From contig JAYWMQ010000003.1 of assembly GCA_035873375.1 (NCBI GenBank), positions 1 through 64,000 on the forward strand: a stretch of DNA of 64,000 bases, given 5' to 3'. Below, one piece after another: positions 51,938-61,025 of this stretch. Within the stretch, counting starts at the first letter, position 1. The number at the start of each line of letters is the position of its first letter. The translations under genes and the position numbers were made by a program. A model generated the notes under the pieces. That model ran no database searches. It was not told the DNA's origin and saw nothing but the letters and a program-made list of their open reading frames with translations. This DNA is from Nitrospirota bacterium. GTDB taxonomy: Bacteria; Nitrospirota; Thermodesulfovibrionia; Thermodesulfovibrionales; JdFR-85.

Positions 51938-53392
51938 ATGCTGACTCTCTTAAATGAAATCTGGCCTCATATTGCCGGAGGGCTTACCCTGCTTGTCACG
52001 GTTGTGGCTTCGGGTCATGCCGTCTTGCACAAGCGGGATGCACGTTCGGCAGTAGCATGGGTGGGGGTGATCTGGCTGGTTCCTGTAGTCGGTGCCCTGC
52101 TCTATCTCCTCCTGGGGATTAACCGCATCAGGCGGCGTGCCAGGGCCTTACGTAGTGATCAGAGCCATCTGCCGTGCCACTCTCAGTGCTCGAGTAAATA
52201 TCAATGCAGGATTGACGCTGATCAGGCGCTCCAACAGCACGGGCAGTTCCTTTCCCTGTCCCGGCTGGTGGAAGGAATCGTGCAAAAACCCCTCCTGCAG
52301 GGTAACAGGATTACCCCTCTTGTCAATGGCGACACCGCATATCCTGTAATGCTCAGTGCCATCGAAGGGGCAGAGTCTTCCGTTACCCTTTCTACATACA
52401 TCTTTGACAACGACAAGGCAGGCAGGTTATTTCTCGACGCCCTTACCCGTGCTGTCAACCGTGGTGTGGATGTGCGGGTGCTTGTCGACGACGTTGGAGC
52501 ACGTTATTCATGGCCCCCGATGACACGTATACTGCAACGTGCAGGCATTACTGTTGCACGCTTTCTCCCAACCTCTCTCCCCTGGCGAATGCCGTATATC
52601 AATCTCAGGAACCACCGCAAGATACTTGTGGTAGATGGGAAAACAGGATTTACTGGGGGCATGAATATACGGGTGGGGCATATGCTGAAGGCGAACCCCG
52701 GGTATCCTGTACAGGACCTTCACTTTCATGTGGAGGGACCTGTTGTTGCACATCTGCAGGAGATCTTTGCCAAGGACTGGGCCTTCTGTACAGGGGAGAC
52801 CCTGGAGGGAGAAGATTGGTTTCCATGTATTGAACCAAAGGGCTCTGTAGTAGCACGCGGGATTCCGGATGGACCTGATGAGGATTATGAAAAACTGCTC
52901 TGGACCGTTCATGGTGCGCTTACCTGCGCAAGAAAATCCGTGCGGATCGTGACCCCATACTTTATTCCTGATTCCACCCTTACAACATCGCTGAACCTTG
53001 CTGCAATGCGCGGGGTGGATGTGGATATTATCCTCCCGCAGAAAAACAACCTGAGGATAGTCAAGTGGGCATCCACTGATCTGCTTCTGGAGTGCCTGGA
53101 GCACGGCTGCCGTGTCTGGCTGACCACACCCCTGTTTGATCACACAAAGCTGATGCTCGTGGATGACGTCTGGGGCCTGTTTGGCTCTGCAAACATAGAC
53201 ACCAGAAGCTTTCTGCTGAATTTTGAGTTCAATGTAGAGTGTTATGATCAGGGGTTGGTAGCGGAGATGAATTCACTCGTAGATACAAAGCTGAAGAATG
53301 CTCACCAGGTAACGCTGCAAGAGATAAGGAACCGGAGGCTTCCGATTAAATTACGCGACGGTATTGCACGGCTATTCTCACCGTATCTGTGA
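51938..53392 (+). CDS. cls: Cardiolipin synthase
   Basis: 484 residues. Two N-terminal membrane helices are followed by two phospholipase D HKD motifs (NHRKILVVDGKTGFTGGMNI and DHTKLMLVDDVWGLFGSANID). It condenses two phosphatidylglycerols to cardiolipin at the inner membrane, a lipid often raised in osmotic stress, in line with the K+ genes before it. A cassette insertion in the opposite direction begins just past its stop. Confidence 0.92.
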   Translation: MLTLLNEIWPHIAGGLTLLVTVVASGHAVLHKRDARSAVAWVGVIWLVPVVGALLYLLLGINRIRRRARALRSDQSHLPCHSQCSSKYQCRIDADQALQQHGQFLSLSRLVEGIVQKPLLQGNRITPLVNGDTAYPVMLSAIEGAESSVTLSTYIFDNDKAGRLFLDALTRAVNRGVDVRVLVDDVGARYSWPPMTRILQRAGITVARFLPTSLPWRMPYINLRNHRKILVVDGKTGFTGGMNIRVGHMLKANPGYPVQDLHFHVEGPVVAHLQEIFAKDWAFCTGETLEGEDWFPCIEPKGSVVARGIPDGPDEDYEKLLWTVHGALTCARKSVRIVTPYFIPDSTLTTSLNLAAMRGVDVDIILPQKNNLRIVKWASTDLLLECLEHGCRVWLTTPLFDHTKLMLVDDVWGLFGSANIDTRSFLLNFEFNVECYDQGLVAEMNSLVDTKLKNAHQVTLQEIRNRRLPIKLRDGIARLFSPYL

Positions 53393-53421
53393 AACAATAT
53401 CAATTATGCGATCTCGGGTCG

Positions 53422-53559
53422 CAAACAACGTGGAATTCACCTGCCACGACCTGAGAAGCGACTAATTCTAAATACCGCTAAAACTTAAAACTTTGGTAGC
53501 AGTGCCATCGCTCAAAAAGGGACCGCTGTTCGTGGTCAGCATAAATGACTGGTTATGTC
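53422..53559 (-). repeat. attC site of the hicBA cassette
   Basis: Minus strand R'' TGACATAAC complements the cassette start (G plus TTATGTCA at 53994-53986) over nine bases and contains the hicA stop codon. The stem CTG-CCACGA/TCGTGG-CAG has an extra A on one side. The right core is G/TTGTTT at 53429/53428. Weaker than the other sites. Confidence 0.6.
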
Positions 53560-53726
53560 AGTTCTTTTATTATATGTTTTGCGAGACGCTCGTCTATTTC
53601 GTTATGTCTAGGAACAGGTTGCTTTTTTCCTGTTTTAGGATTTTTGTAAAGATCATGACGACTCCCGTGTCTGTGAAGTACACATCCTGCAGAAGTAATT
53701 TCCTTGATGAGGTCTTTTCTTTTCAA
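53553..53726 (-). CDS. hicA: HicA toxin
   Basis: 57 residues from TTG 53726 (MKRKDLIKEITSAGCVLHRH), then GSRHDLYKNPKTGKKQPVPR and HNEIDERLAKHIIKEL. This is the complete double-stranded-RNA-binding-like HicA fold with the catalytic His in GSRHD. It cleaves mRNA or blocks translation. It overlaps hicB by TTGA, giving translational coupling in the hicB-hicA order. It lies in a gene cassette together with its antitoxin. Confidence 0.85.
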   Translation of the reverse strand: MKRKDLIKEITSAGCVLHRHGSRHDLYKNPKTGKKQPVPRHNEIDERLAKHIIKELT

Positions 53727-53920
53727 ACAGCAAGGGTAAGTTCTTTTACCTTGTGTTTTTCAGGGACATCCTCCAAGGTCATAAGTATGTATGCATCCTT
53801 CATGTTTTCCTCAAGTTCTTCCAGTGTCTCGCCTTGCGTCATTATTTCAGGATGTTCGAGAAGCTTTCCCACCCAAAACTTTTCACCTTTCCAATAAACC
53901 ATTTTTAATTTGGTTTTCAT
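53723..53920 (-). CDS. hicB: HicB antitoxin
   Basis: 65 residues from ATG 53920 after GAGGTG. The partial RNase-H-like HicB core is clear (YWKGEKFWVGKLLEHPEIMT, QGETLEELEENMKDAY). It lacks a C-terminal DNA-binding domain, so autoregulation may be absent or rely on the complex. It neutralises HicA. Confidence 0.85.
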   Translation of the reverse strand: MKTKLKMVYWKGEKFWVGKLLEHPEIMTQGETLEELEENMKDAYILMTLEDVPEKHKVKELTLAV

Positions 53921-53987
53921 TTTTCACCTCAGATAACATTTCTTTATTTATAATAACATAAGTACTGATAGTTGCAATATATTTTTG

Positions 53988-54117
53988 ACATAACGACCGC
54001 ATTCAGGGGCTGGCGGGTTTACGGCAACCAACTTCGATAAACCAAAAAGTTAATTTGAAAGACTGAACTTCGAAAAACCGCACTGGTAGCCAGTCCCTTG
54101 CAATGCATTGTTGGCCT
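53988..54117 (-). repeat. attC site of the RES cassette
   Basis: Minus strand R'' AGGCCAAC (54117-54110) complements the cassette start (G54992 plus TTGGCCT) over eight bases. The stem GCATT-CA-GGG-CTGGC pairs with GCCAGCCCCTGAATGC, with extra G, A, A bases on one side. Right core GTTATGT (53994-53988). Confidence 0.72.
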
Positions 54118-54976
54118 AAAATATTCCTCCGATCTCTGTTGATGGAGACCATGTTATTACATCCTTTTCGACTTTACCTTTAAAGTCAGTTTCTATTGCC
54201 ATTGATACCAAATTATAGAAGGGATGGGCTCTAAATTTATGGATATGATTTGATACATGCTCTTTTTGAACCAGACGAACAATTCGGATGTCTTTTATTT
54301 CAATTTTTTTCCTTGCGGACTCAGGCTTTAAGGCAATATTATTTTTATTTGACTGCACCGATGGATATAACCAACCATCTGATTCATCGCTATGAAACCA
54401 AACTCTGCACATTGAAGAAGATATTTTATGAAGGTACTCTGTCCCTTTGCCAACAGGTTTTAAAAATTCTGACCGTACAAACTCACGAAGAATTTGATAC
54501 GACAACATGCTTTGATCATCATAGATAGGCTTATGATTCTCATCTGTTGTAATCAATTCCTTCGGAACAATTCTTTTTAAATTAAGTGGGTCTGTAACCC
54601 TATACTTGATTGTGTAAACTGGTTCACCAACTTGAATATTTAATTCCTCAAATGGCGTTTCTAAATTATCTGATACATATAATACCGGACTACACTTACT
54701 ATTACATCTACCCAAGGGGGTTTTTGAGGATGGGGGCTCCCAACATTCAGATACGTCTTTGAAAAGATATTCAAATTTTCTGATTCTCCAAAACTTGAAA
54801 GGTTGAGTTTCCGTTGTTGATACTGGATAAACTTCTAACGAATCTAAGAAATTGGATAATTCAGTATCAATTTCCGAATCTGACATTTTTCTTAAGTCAT
54901 GTTTTCTCCATTTTTCAATACATTCCATTACGGTATGTGGAGAAGGCAAAGTCCATTTTTTAGAATTATAAGTCAT
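54116..54976 (-). CDS. RES-domain protein
   Basis: About 286 residues from ATG 54976; the ATG at 54994 straddles the cassette junction and is unlikely to be native. The RES fold is seen in RIRKFEYLF, then GRCNSKCSPVLYVSDNLETP with FEEL, and WLYPSVQSNKNNIALKPE. RES toxins degrade NAD+ and are usually paired with a Xre antitoxin, but none is adjacent. A longer N-terminal region is unassigned. It is the only gene of its cassette (54991-53994) and its stop overlaps R''. Confidence 0.72.
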   Translation of the reverse strand: MTYNSKKWTLPSPHTVMECIEKWRKHDLRKMSDSEIDTELSNFLDSLEVYPVSTTETQPFKFWRIRKFEYLFKDVSECWEPPSSKTPLGRCNSKCSPVLYVSDNLETPFEELNIQVGEPVYTIKYRVTDPLNLKRIVPKELITTDENHKPIYDDQSMLSYQILREFVRSEFLKPVGKGTEYLHKISSSMCRVWFHSDESDGWLYPSVQSNKNNIALKPESARKKIEIKDIRIVRLVQKEHVSNHIHKFRAHPFYNLVSMAIETDFKGKVEKDVITWSPSTEIGGIF

Positions 54977-54991
54977 TTTTCCAAAGGCCAA

Positions 54992-55028
54992 CATTTAATA
55001 TACGAATTTCCAGTTTCCCTGTTTAATG
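54992..55028 (-). other. attI-like remnant, copy C (inverted)
   Basis: On the minus strand the segment ends ..AAATTCGTATATTAAATG at the RES cassette start. The last 15 bases match attI copy A (TTCGTATATTAATTG) with one change, and AGGGA-AAC upstream also aligns. The promoter part is cut off by the IS66 fragment beginning at 55029. Confidence 0.6.
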
Positions 55029-55245
55029 GTAAGCGTCAAATAAAGCCCATCTTCCCAGGAAGAGGTAAGAGATGCCATGATAAGCCAATCAAAAATAAGG
55101 AGGCGAGTCATGGCAAAGAAAGGGTCAAGAGAGGGAGAGAAAGAGGAATACTGGAAGGGGCATATACGGGAGTGGAGCAGAGGGGGAATGAGTCAGGCAG
55201 AGTATTGCCGACGGCAGAAACTGAGCCCGAAATCATTTACATACT
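55029..55245 (+). mobile_element. IS66 end fragment with start of tnpA
   Basis: Begins with the same terminal sequence (GTAAGCGTCAAATAAAGCCC) as the full element ending at 59735, in inverse orientation. It covers the leader and about 45 codons of tnpA (ATG 55110, MAKKGSREGEKEEYW). It stops at CATACT, where the IS1380 element begins. Confidence 0.8.
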
Positions 55246-55248
55246 AGG

Positions 55249-57123
55249 CCTAAAACAAGCGAGGTTTTTCTATGAGTTGCATAGAGCCCCATCTTATCCA
55301 TTGACGAATTACATTTTTGCCTGTTAATCTCTCGAAGCGCTGATTTAATAGTATGAATGCCTCGATCAGTCCCATCATAAAACCTAAAACACATTCTTAC
55401 CGGTAAAACTTCCATGATTCCGGCGCACCTTTTCCGCTTTCATCTTTTCTTGTTTTAACTTTCTGCTTAAATCGTATCTTCTTTAAGTAATCGCTAATTT
55501 TAATCGTCGTATTCGCTCCCATGTTGCAAAGAAATCTTTCAGCCATGCATTATACCCAAGTATTCGATATACTATCTTTCGTCCTGTCCTGATTATCTGA
55601 GCAGGCAGCAAAATCAGCGTATATAGAAACCGGCGGAACTCCATCTTTATTACTTCAGTCCCACGAACTTTATCGGGCATCAATAATCCAAACCATGACT
55701 TCAGATTCCACGCCAATGCAGCCATCACCATATACGCCCAGTTGCTTTCCAGATCCCGCACCGGCACTCTCATAGCATTTACTCCGTTTTTTAACTGCTC
55801 CACTACATTCTCCTGATCGCAGCGTCCATTTGCTAATCTCACCACCTCTGCTGCCGTCAAATCTCTGCGCGTTGTGATATAGAAAAAATACCTGATATCG
55901 TCAAATAGTACTTCCTCTCCTTTTTCAACACTCAGGTTCTTTCTTATTACCACCATCCGGTATGTCTGCCTGCATTTGCCCGGCCTATACTCAAATTCCG
56001 ATACCTCTTCACCCTTCAACTTTATGTTCTTGAATTCACGCTTCCTCACTATCTCCTCTTTGACATTCTCCGGCTTCAAACGCTCCTGTGTCTGTACCTC
56101 GTATTTAGGTTTCCGCTTCAATGCCGTCCAATCCTCCTCAGAAACCTCTTCTGCTCGTTTTACCAATCCTTTGCGTGCATCCATTCCGAATACAAAATCT
56201 ACTCTCTCTGCCCACCGGTCAAAATTGCTCGTCAATGAAAAATCAGTGTCTCCACGTAAACAGATCTTCTTCGCATAGGGCTTCACTAAATCTATTGCAC
56301 GATCAATCCACTCCGTCGCTCCCTGGTGACTTGCTGCATTCCCCGACCGGTTTACTATGTACAACACCTCTTTTGTGTTGGCTAACGAAACAATCAGGGG
56401 CGCATATCCCCATATCCCCTTGTACGATATGTCCATTCCCTTCTTGCACTCCCCCAGCGTCCCGGCTATCGTCCCATCTATATCTATCAGCCCCTCCTCC
56501 AGTCTTCCTTTTCCACCCTCTGCCCACACTCGCTGCCGCGTCCTGTTTATACTTTCCATCAGTATCCCTATGTCTTCCCTGTCAAATCGACGTGTGAAAT
56601 CTCCCGCTGTCGTCGGGTCAGGTATGCGCTGCGTTCCCAATGCATTCAGAAACACTTCGTCTTTCCGTCTCAACTCTATATCCTCCAGACGCATACCCCC
56701 GACCAATATGTTATACGCTATGTTCAATACATGATCAGATTCATGATAGGGTATATGTACCTTTAGTAATTTTAGATTTGCATTAATCTCTTTCTCTAAT
56801 CCTATCCTTTTTACCATCTGGTGGAACACTCCTATTCCCCCGCAACTGATCGCCTGCGTCTTCTCGCTCATCTCGTAATGTATGTTGCTGCCCTTCATTA
56901 TCGGCTCCGCCTGTTCCTTCCACTGCCTCTTCCCCAATCGTCCCTCTATTCTCCGTTTACTTTTCCTCATTATTTTGCTATACTTGTTTTTAGATATTTT
57001 GCTCACTTGAAATGCCCCTTTCTTTGGTTATTGCGCTTCCCACGCTTCTTATTTTAACCAATAGATTCGGGGCATTTCTACCTCTTACTGTTTGTTTTTT
57101 GTTTTATCGCGCTTCTTTAAGGG
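55249..57123 (-). mobile_element. IS1380-family insertion sequence
   Basis: About 1.9 kb with one intact transposase. Imperfect terminal repeats: GCCTAAAACAAGCGAGG at the left, CCCTTAAAGAAGCGCGA (reverse strand) at the right. Flanking CTAG and TTAG are similar but not identical, so a target duplication is unproven. Confidence 0.75.
55483..57006 (-). CDS. IS1380 transposase
   Basis: 507 residues, DDE type. Catalytic candidates are D in [11 protein letters not shown] in [10 protein letters not shown] and E in [16 protein letters not shown], the Y-(2)-R-like E region of the family. Basic N-terminus ([20 protein letters not shown]). Full length and uninterrupted, so probably active. Confidence 0.9.
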   Translation of the reverse strand: MSKISKNKYSKIMRKSKRRIEGRLGKRQWKEQAEPIMKGSNIHYEMSEKTQAISCGGIGVFHQMVKRIGLEKEINANLKLLKVHIPYHESDHVLNIAYNILVGGMRLEDIELRRKDEVFLNALGTQRIPDPTTAGDFTRRFDREDIGILMESINRTRQRVWAEGGKGRLEEGLIDIDGTIAGTLGECKKGMDISYKGIWGYAPLIVSLANTKEVLYIVNRSGNAASHQGATEWIDRAIDLVKPYAKKICLRGDTDFSLTSNFDRWAERVDFVFGMDARKGLVKRAEEVSEEDWTALKRKPKYEVQTQERLKPENVKEEIVRKREFKNIKLKGEEVSEFEYRPGKCRQTYRMVVIRKNLSVEKGEEVLFDDIRYFFYITTRRDLTAAEVVRLANGRCDQENVVEQLKNGVNAMRVPVRDLESNWAYMVMAALAWNLKSWFGLLMPDKVRGTEVIKMEFRRFLYTLILLPAQIIRTGRKIVYRILGYNAWLKDFFATWERIRRLKLAIT

Positions 57124-57333
57124 TTAGTGCGTGAAAGATCAGCAACTGCTATTGGGATTTTATTAGCAAATTCATCCAAAAAAGAAGAAATATACAATCG
57201 GCTTTTAAAATGGATAAAAAGTTGGAAAATTGAAAGTATTATTGCTATTGGTCTGCTGCCAATCATCAAATCTTTTCATGTATGTAAAAATAAATCAGAT
57301 GTATCTTTCATAAAGACAGAGGATATTTTGAGT
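57124..57333 (+). pseudogene. Gene scrap between IS1380 and IS66
   Basis: An open frame (..RERSATAIGILLANSSKKEE, then IYNRLLKWIKSWKIESIIAI) without a start is cut on both sides by insertion sequences. I do not recognise it. Helical, Lys-rich. Confidence 0.35.
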
Positions 57334-57359
57334 GTAAGCGTCAAATAAACCCCACGTGA

Positions 57360-58898
57360 TTAACCAAGAAGGACGATGGAGCCACGATTAACGTACTGGG
57401 GCAGAAGAGCCCTGTAATCTTCCTCTGTATTGGCACCGGGCAGTTCTTCAAAGAGGAAGCGCAAATAGGCATAAGGCTCCAGGCCGTTGGCCTTGGCGGT
57501 CTCGATCAGGCTGTAGATAGCGGCACTTGCCTCAGCACCCCGTGGATGACCCGAGAATAGCCAGTTCTTGCGGCCTACCACAAACGGCCGGATGGCATTC
57601 TCCGCAATATTGTTGTCTGGACGAAGTCTGCCGTCATCAAGATAACGCACCAGATTGTCCCACCGTTTAACCGTATACCCTATCGCCTTGCCAAGCAGCC
57701 CCCTGGGAGGTGTATATTGCATACGCTTGTCCAGCCATTGCTTAAACTCTTCAAGTACAGGCATTGCCTTCTTCTGCCGAAGCTCATAAACCTCCTCCGC
57801 ACCCATATCAGCATCTGCCGCCTCCGCCTCTATCTGATAAAGCTTCCCTATATAACTCAGCGCTACATTAGCACTGCCCGTCTTACCCTTCTTCATGGCT
57901 CGCGTTACATCCACGAACTTTCTCCGGGCATGTGCCCAGCATCCTACATGCTCTATTTCAGGGTTTTCATCAAAGAAATTATAGCCGGAATATCCATCCG
58001 TTTGTGCATATCCACGATAGTCGGCCAGAAATTCTTTAGCCACATCTCCGTATCTTCCCGGATGATATTGATATATCACTCCAGGTCTGCCTCGTACTCC
58101 ACCTAAAAACACCCACATGTATGATTTGCTCTTATTTGCCCGCCCCGGCTCCTTCATAACCTGTACCGTCGTTTCATCTATGTTTACCACAGGTCCCTTT
58201 ATTATCTCTTCTCTCAGTAACGATATCAACGGCTTGCATCGTTTGCCGACCTGTATTGCCCAATTGGACATCGTTGCTCTCGATATTTCAACCCCTATCC
58301 GCCTGAACTTCTTCTCCTGACGGTAAAAAGGCATTGCATCTGCAAATTTCGATATCAGGATATGTGACAGAAGCCCAGGAGTCACTATACCCTGCGGGAT
58401 TATCTGCGCCGGCAGTTTCGCCGTCTTCACTGCTCCTTCTTCACTTTCCAATCCTTCACAGCTACGGCATGCATATTTGTAACGTATATGACGTATTACC
58501 TTGACCTTCGCCGGCACTATATCCAGCTTCTCCGATACCTCCTCACCTATCCGGCTCAGCCGACTGCCGCAACCACATTGTTTCTCCTCTTCTCTGAGAT
58601 CATGGATTATCTCTTCCCGCGGCAGTTCCTTTGGTAGTGGTTTGCGACCGGTCTTACGCGTATGCGCAGGAATGCTTATCTCTTTCTCTCTTACCTCTTC
58701 CTCTACTTCCTCGGCCTCGTCAAATAATGAACCCTGCTCTCCGTTAGCCTCTTCCCTCTTCTCCGTCTTGCGACCATACAGCAGGTCCTTTAACAGACGC
58801 ACCTGCTCTTGAAGCAGGCTTACCTCCGTGTTGAAATTTACAATTATTTCCTTTAATACTTCGGGGTTATCAGGTAGGTTGGCTACGTCTGAATTCAT
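57360..58898 (-). CDS. tnpC: IS66 transposase TnpC
   Basis: 512 residues with an N-terminal coiled coil (LKEIIVNFNTEVSLLQEQVRLLKDLLYGR). Next are an IS66 zinc-finger region (CGCGSRLSRIG, then YKYACRSCEG) and a DDE core (NIDETTVQV, AQTDGYSGYN, CWAHARRKFVD, PDNNIAENAIRPFVVGRKNWLFSGH). Intact. It moves the element together with TnpA and TnpB. Confidence 0.95.
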   Translation of the reverse strand: MNSDVANLPDNPEVLKEIIVNFNTEVSLLQEQVRLLKDLLYGRKTEKREEANGEQGSLFDEAEEVEEEVREKEISIPAHTRKTGRKPLPKELPREEIIHDLREEEKQCGCGSRLSRIGEEVSEKLDIVPAKVKVIRHIRYKYACRSCEGLESEEGAVKTAKLPAQIIPQGIVTPGLLSHILISKFADAMPFYRQEKKFRRIGVEISRATMSNWAIQVGKRCKPLISLLREEIIKGPVVNIDETTVQVMKEPGRANKSKSYMWVFLGGVRGRPGVIYQYHPGRYGDVAKEFLADYRGYAQTDGYSGYNFFDENPEIEHVGCWAHARRKFVDVTRAMKKGKTGSANVALSYIGKLYQIEAEAADADMGAEEVYELRQKKAMPVLEEFKQWLDKRMQYTPPRGLLGKAIGYTVKRWDNLVRYLDDGRLRPDNNIAENAIRPFVVGRKNWLFSGHPRGAEASAAIYSLIETAKANGLEPYAYLRFLFEELPGANTEEDYRALLPQYVNRGSIVLLG

Positions 58899-58977
58899 GC
58901 TGTAATTATACCATAACTGCCTGTTTTATATGCATTTTAAATGCATATACCTGAATCAGTTTTGTAAATATTTGCCC

Positions 58978-59331
58978 TCAGATTACTCCCCTGTAACTCA
59001 GCCTGCCATGCCCCTTCATATTACTGACATCCAGTCCCTCCAACAGCCACATAAGTTCCCTCTGCTCCACTTCCATTACATCTTGCCTTGACTCCGGCCA
59101 GATAAACCTGTCCTTCTCCAACCGCTTCTGCCACAGACAGAATCCGTTCTGATCCCAGTACAGTATCTTTATCATGTTGCGCCTCTTATTTGAAAAGACG
59201 AACATATGCCCTGATAACGGATTTAACTCCATCTGGCTTTCCACCAGGATCGACAATCCGTTTATTGCCTTCCGCATATCCGTATTCCCTATCGCTATAT
59301 ACACTCTCAGCTTATCCCCATGCATCAGCAT
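58978..59331 (-). CDS. tnpB: IS66 accessory protein TnpB
   Basis: 117 residues, typical of IS66 Orf2: IAIGNTDMRKAINGLSILVE, HMFVFSNKRRNMIKILYWDQ, NGFCLWQKRLEKDRFIWP. Needed for transposition; the mechanism is unclear. The start overlaps the end of tnpA. Confidence 0.93.
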   Translation of the reverse strand: MLMHGDKLRVYIAIGNTDMRKAINGLSILVESQMELNPLSGHMFVFSNKRRNMIKILYWDQNGFCLWQKRLEKDRFIWPESRQDVMEVEQRELMWLLEGLDVSNMKGHGRLSYRGVI

Positions 59332-59654
59332 TGCACTTCCCTCAGTGTCCGCAGCACTTCCCCTAACACCTCCCGCTTAAACCCTTCCTTGATTTCTATT
59401 CGGTATTCATCTTTGCACAGCACTACTCCTGTTTGGCTTTCTGCAGGGATTTGGAGCGCTGGCTTTATCTGTATCGGTACAAATGAAACTGATGTTTTCT
59501 CCCTCAACTTCCTCTTCCAGTATGTAAATGATTTCGGGCTCAGTTTCTGCCGTCGGCAATACTCTGCCTGACTCATTCCCCCTCTGCTCCACTCCCGTAT
59601 ATGCCCCTTCCAGTATTCCTCTTTCTCTCCCTCTCTTGACCCTTTCTTTGCCAC
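59325..59654 (-). CDS. tnpA: IS66 accessory protein TnpA
   Basis: About 109 residues from GTG 59654 after AGGAGG; the fragment copy at 55.1 kb has ATG at this place. A helix-turn-helix-like segment is present (HIREWSRGGMSQAEYCRRQK, then LSPKSFTYWKRKLRE). Probably binds the element ends. Confidence 0.88.
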   Translation of the reverse strand: MAKKGSREGEKEEYWKGHIREWSRGGMSQAEYCRRQKLSPKSFTYWKRKLREKTSVSFVPIQIKPALQIPAESQTGVVLCKDEYRIEIKEGFKREVLGEVLRTLREVQC

Positions 59655-59735
59655 GACTCGCCTCCTTATTTTTGATTGGCTTATCATGGCATCTCTTACC
59701 TCTTCCTGGGAAGATGGGCTTTATTTGACGCTTAC

Positions 59736-60199
59736 TGATAATCAAAGACATAATCAAAGTCCTGGCTGAAGGGCGGGTTCCCCTTGTTCTTACAGATCGC
59801 ATTGAGCACCTGGAAGCGATTGCTTCCAAACTTAAAGGGTTAGCAAGAAATGTTATAGTTCTGAGGGGAGGTTTGGGAAAAAGGAAGTTGAAAAACCTGA
59901 CTGAGCAGCTTATGGATATTCCTGAAGGAGAAGAACGACTGATTGTATCCACCGGACGTTATATAGGTGAGGGATTTGACTATGCCTGGCTGGACACTCT
60001 TTTTTTAACAATGCCTGTTTCATGGCGGGGAACAATCCAGCAGTATGCAGGCCGTCTCCATCGTCTCCATACCAATAAGAAGATAGTCCGGATTTACGAT
60101 TATATCGATAGTCAGGTTCCCGTACTTCTTCGTATGTATAAAAGAAGACTTAAAGGCTACAAGGCTATAGGATACTCAATTCAGGAAAATACATTTTAG
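59736..60199 (+). pseudogene. C-terminal fragment of a TOTE-type conflict-system helicase
   Basis: The frame reads directly out of the IS66 end with no start: VLAEGRVPLVLTDRIEHLEA, then STGRYIGEGFDYAWLDTLFL and MPVSWRGTIQQYAGRLHR, which are SF2 helicase motifs V and VI as found in large TOTE/primase-linked helicases. About 150 codons remain; the ATPase N-terminal half was removed by the IS66 insertion or a later deletion. It marks a former defence gene here. Confidence 0.7.
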
Positions 60200-60290
60200 C
60201 TGACTGCTTTCATATCAAGAAGAAAGTTTTTCTCAAGTACATAGCTGAAGAAAAACCTTTTTTCACCAAAAAACATACAGAGAGCACTAT

Positions 60291-60389
60291 ATGAGTTGGC
60301 GATACTCTTTGATAAATAAAGCATTTTTGCGCATCTTCAGCGAACTATGTGTCAAGGATGCGGAGAAGATTCTGGAGGATATCATGTAA
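60291..60389 (+). CDS. Possible 32-residue leader peptide
   Basis: ATG 60291 to a TAATG junction with the next gene (MSWRYSLINKAFLRIFSELC, then VKDAEKILEDIM). The coupling is suggestive, but only a weak GAGAG precedes the start. It could be the end of a lost gene. Confidence 0.3.
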   Translation: MSWRYSLINKAFLRIFSELCVKDAEKILEDIM

Positions 60390-60948
60390 TGGCTGACTTG
60401 AATTTCTCCAGCTTTTTCCGTTTTGTTTTCCCACTCGATCTGGCGAGCACCATTGCCGGCGGCATCGTTGGATTAGCCTTGGTTTATCTCGTTAAATGGC
60501 TCTGGCGTCCAAAGGTCAAAGAACTTGGTTTTAGAAAAGAGAAGGTTAACTTCGGTACTTTGCATAATTTTGGGTTTAAGATTAAAGGGAAAGAAGCTCC
60601 AGGCTTGTGCAGTTTAGAGATCGAATGGTGTGGCAATAAGGTTTTCGCCAAATGGGATGAGACATCAAATCCTCTTAAAGATGACAAGATAGATGAATTT
60701 GTTCCCGAACGTGTGCCACAAATATATTATCAGCCGATTTTTTTAAACGAGAGTATTACGTGCCGATTATTTTTGAGCCTGAGAATAGAGGCAGTAAAGA
60801 GGTGTTTAGCGGATGGTGGTTTGGAAAAAATAAAGGATATGGTCCTAACCCGGCCAGCAATAATAATACAAAAATTAGCCTTACACTCGTTGGCAATGGC
60901 CTGATTTGGAAAAAGGAATTCAATGTAAGCGAAATAGTTAATGATTAG
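60389..60948 (+). pseudogene. Membrane-anchored unknown protein with a -1 frameshift
   Basis: Starts at ATG 60389 after GGAGG. One N-terminal helix (FVFPLDLASTIAGGIVGLALVYLVKWLW) is followed by a beta-rich soluble domain. In zero frame the sequence becomes nonsense after PIFLNE. The -1 frame continues sensibly (EYYVPIIFEPENRGSKEVF, then SGWWFGKNKGYGPNP) to 60948. The switch lies at TTTTTTTAAAC (60738-60748), which contains the in-frame slippery heptamer T TTA AAC. A lost T, a sequencing error or programmed frameshifting are all possible. Family not recognised. Confidence 0.6.
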
Positions 60949-60974
60949 AGAAAATAACAATAGAGGATGCTTCC

Positions 60975-61022
60975 ATGGTGGACATAAGTTTCACACAAAC
61001 TGAAGCGGATGCGCTGAATTAA
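60975..61022 (+). pseudogene. 15-codon N-terminal scrap
   Basis: MVDISFTQTEADALN then stop. It resembles the first residues of a family of small proteins (..SFTQAEADAL..) seen in mobile regions. The rest is absent. Confidence 0.3.
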
Positions 61023-61025
61023 GTA

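Larger units (their letters stand above)
57334..59735 (-). mobile_element. Complete IS66-family element
   Basis: 2402 bp with terminal repeats GTAAGCGTCAAATAAA(C/G)CCC at both ends and tnpA, tnpB, tnpC on the minus strand. The flanking octamers (TTTTGAGT, TGATAATC) differ, so the usual 8-bp duplication is missing. This suggests rearrangement through the second IS66 copy. Confidence 0.88.

Noticed and set aside
55240-57130. IS1380 inserted within a full IS66
   Set aside because: The sequence right of IS1380 is not IS66, so the fragment is not the other half of an interrupted element.
57127-57348. 73-residue open frame as a real gene
   Set aside because: It crosses into the IS66 terminal repeat and lacks a start signal; treated as a scrap.
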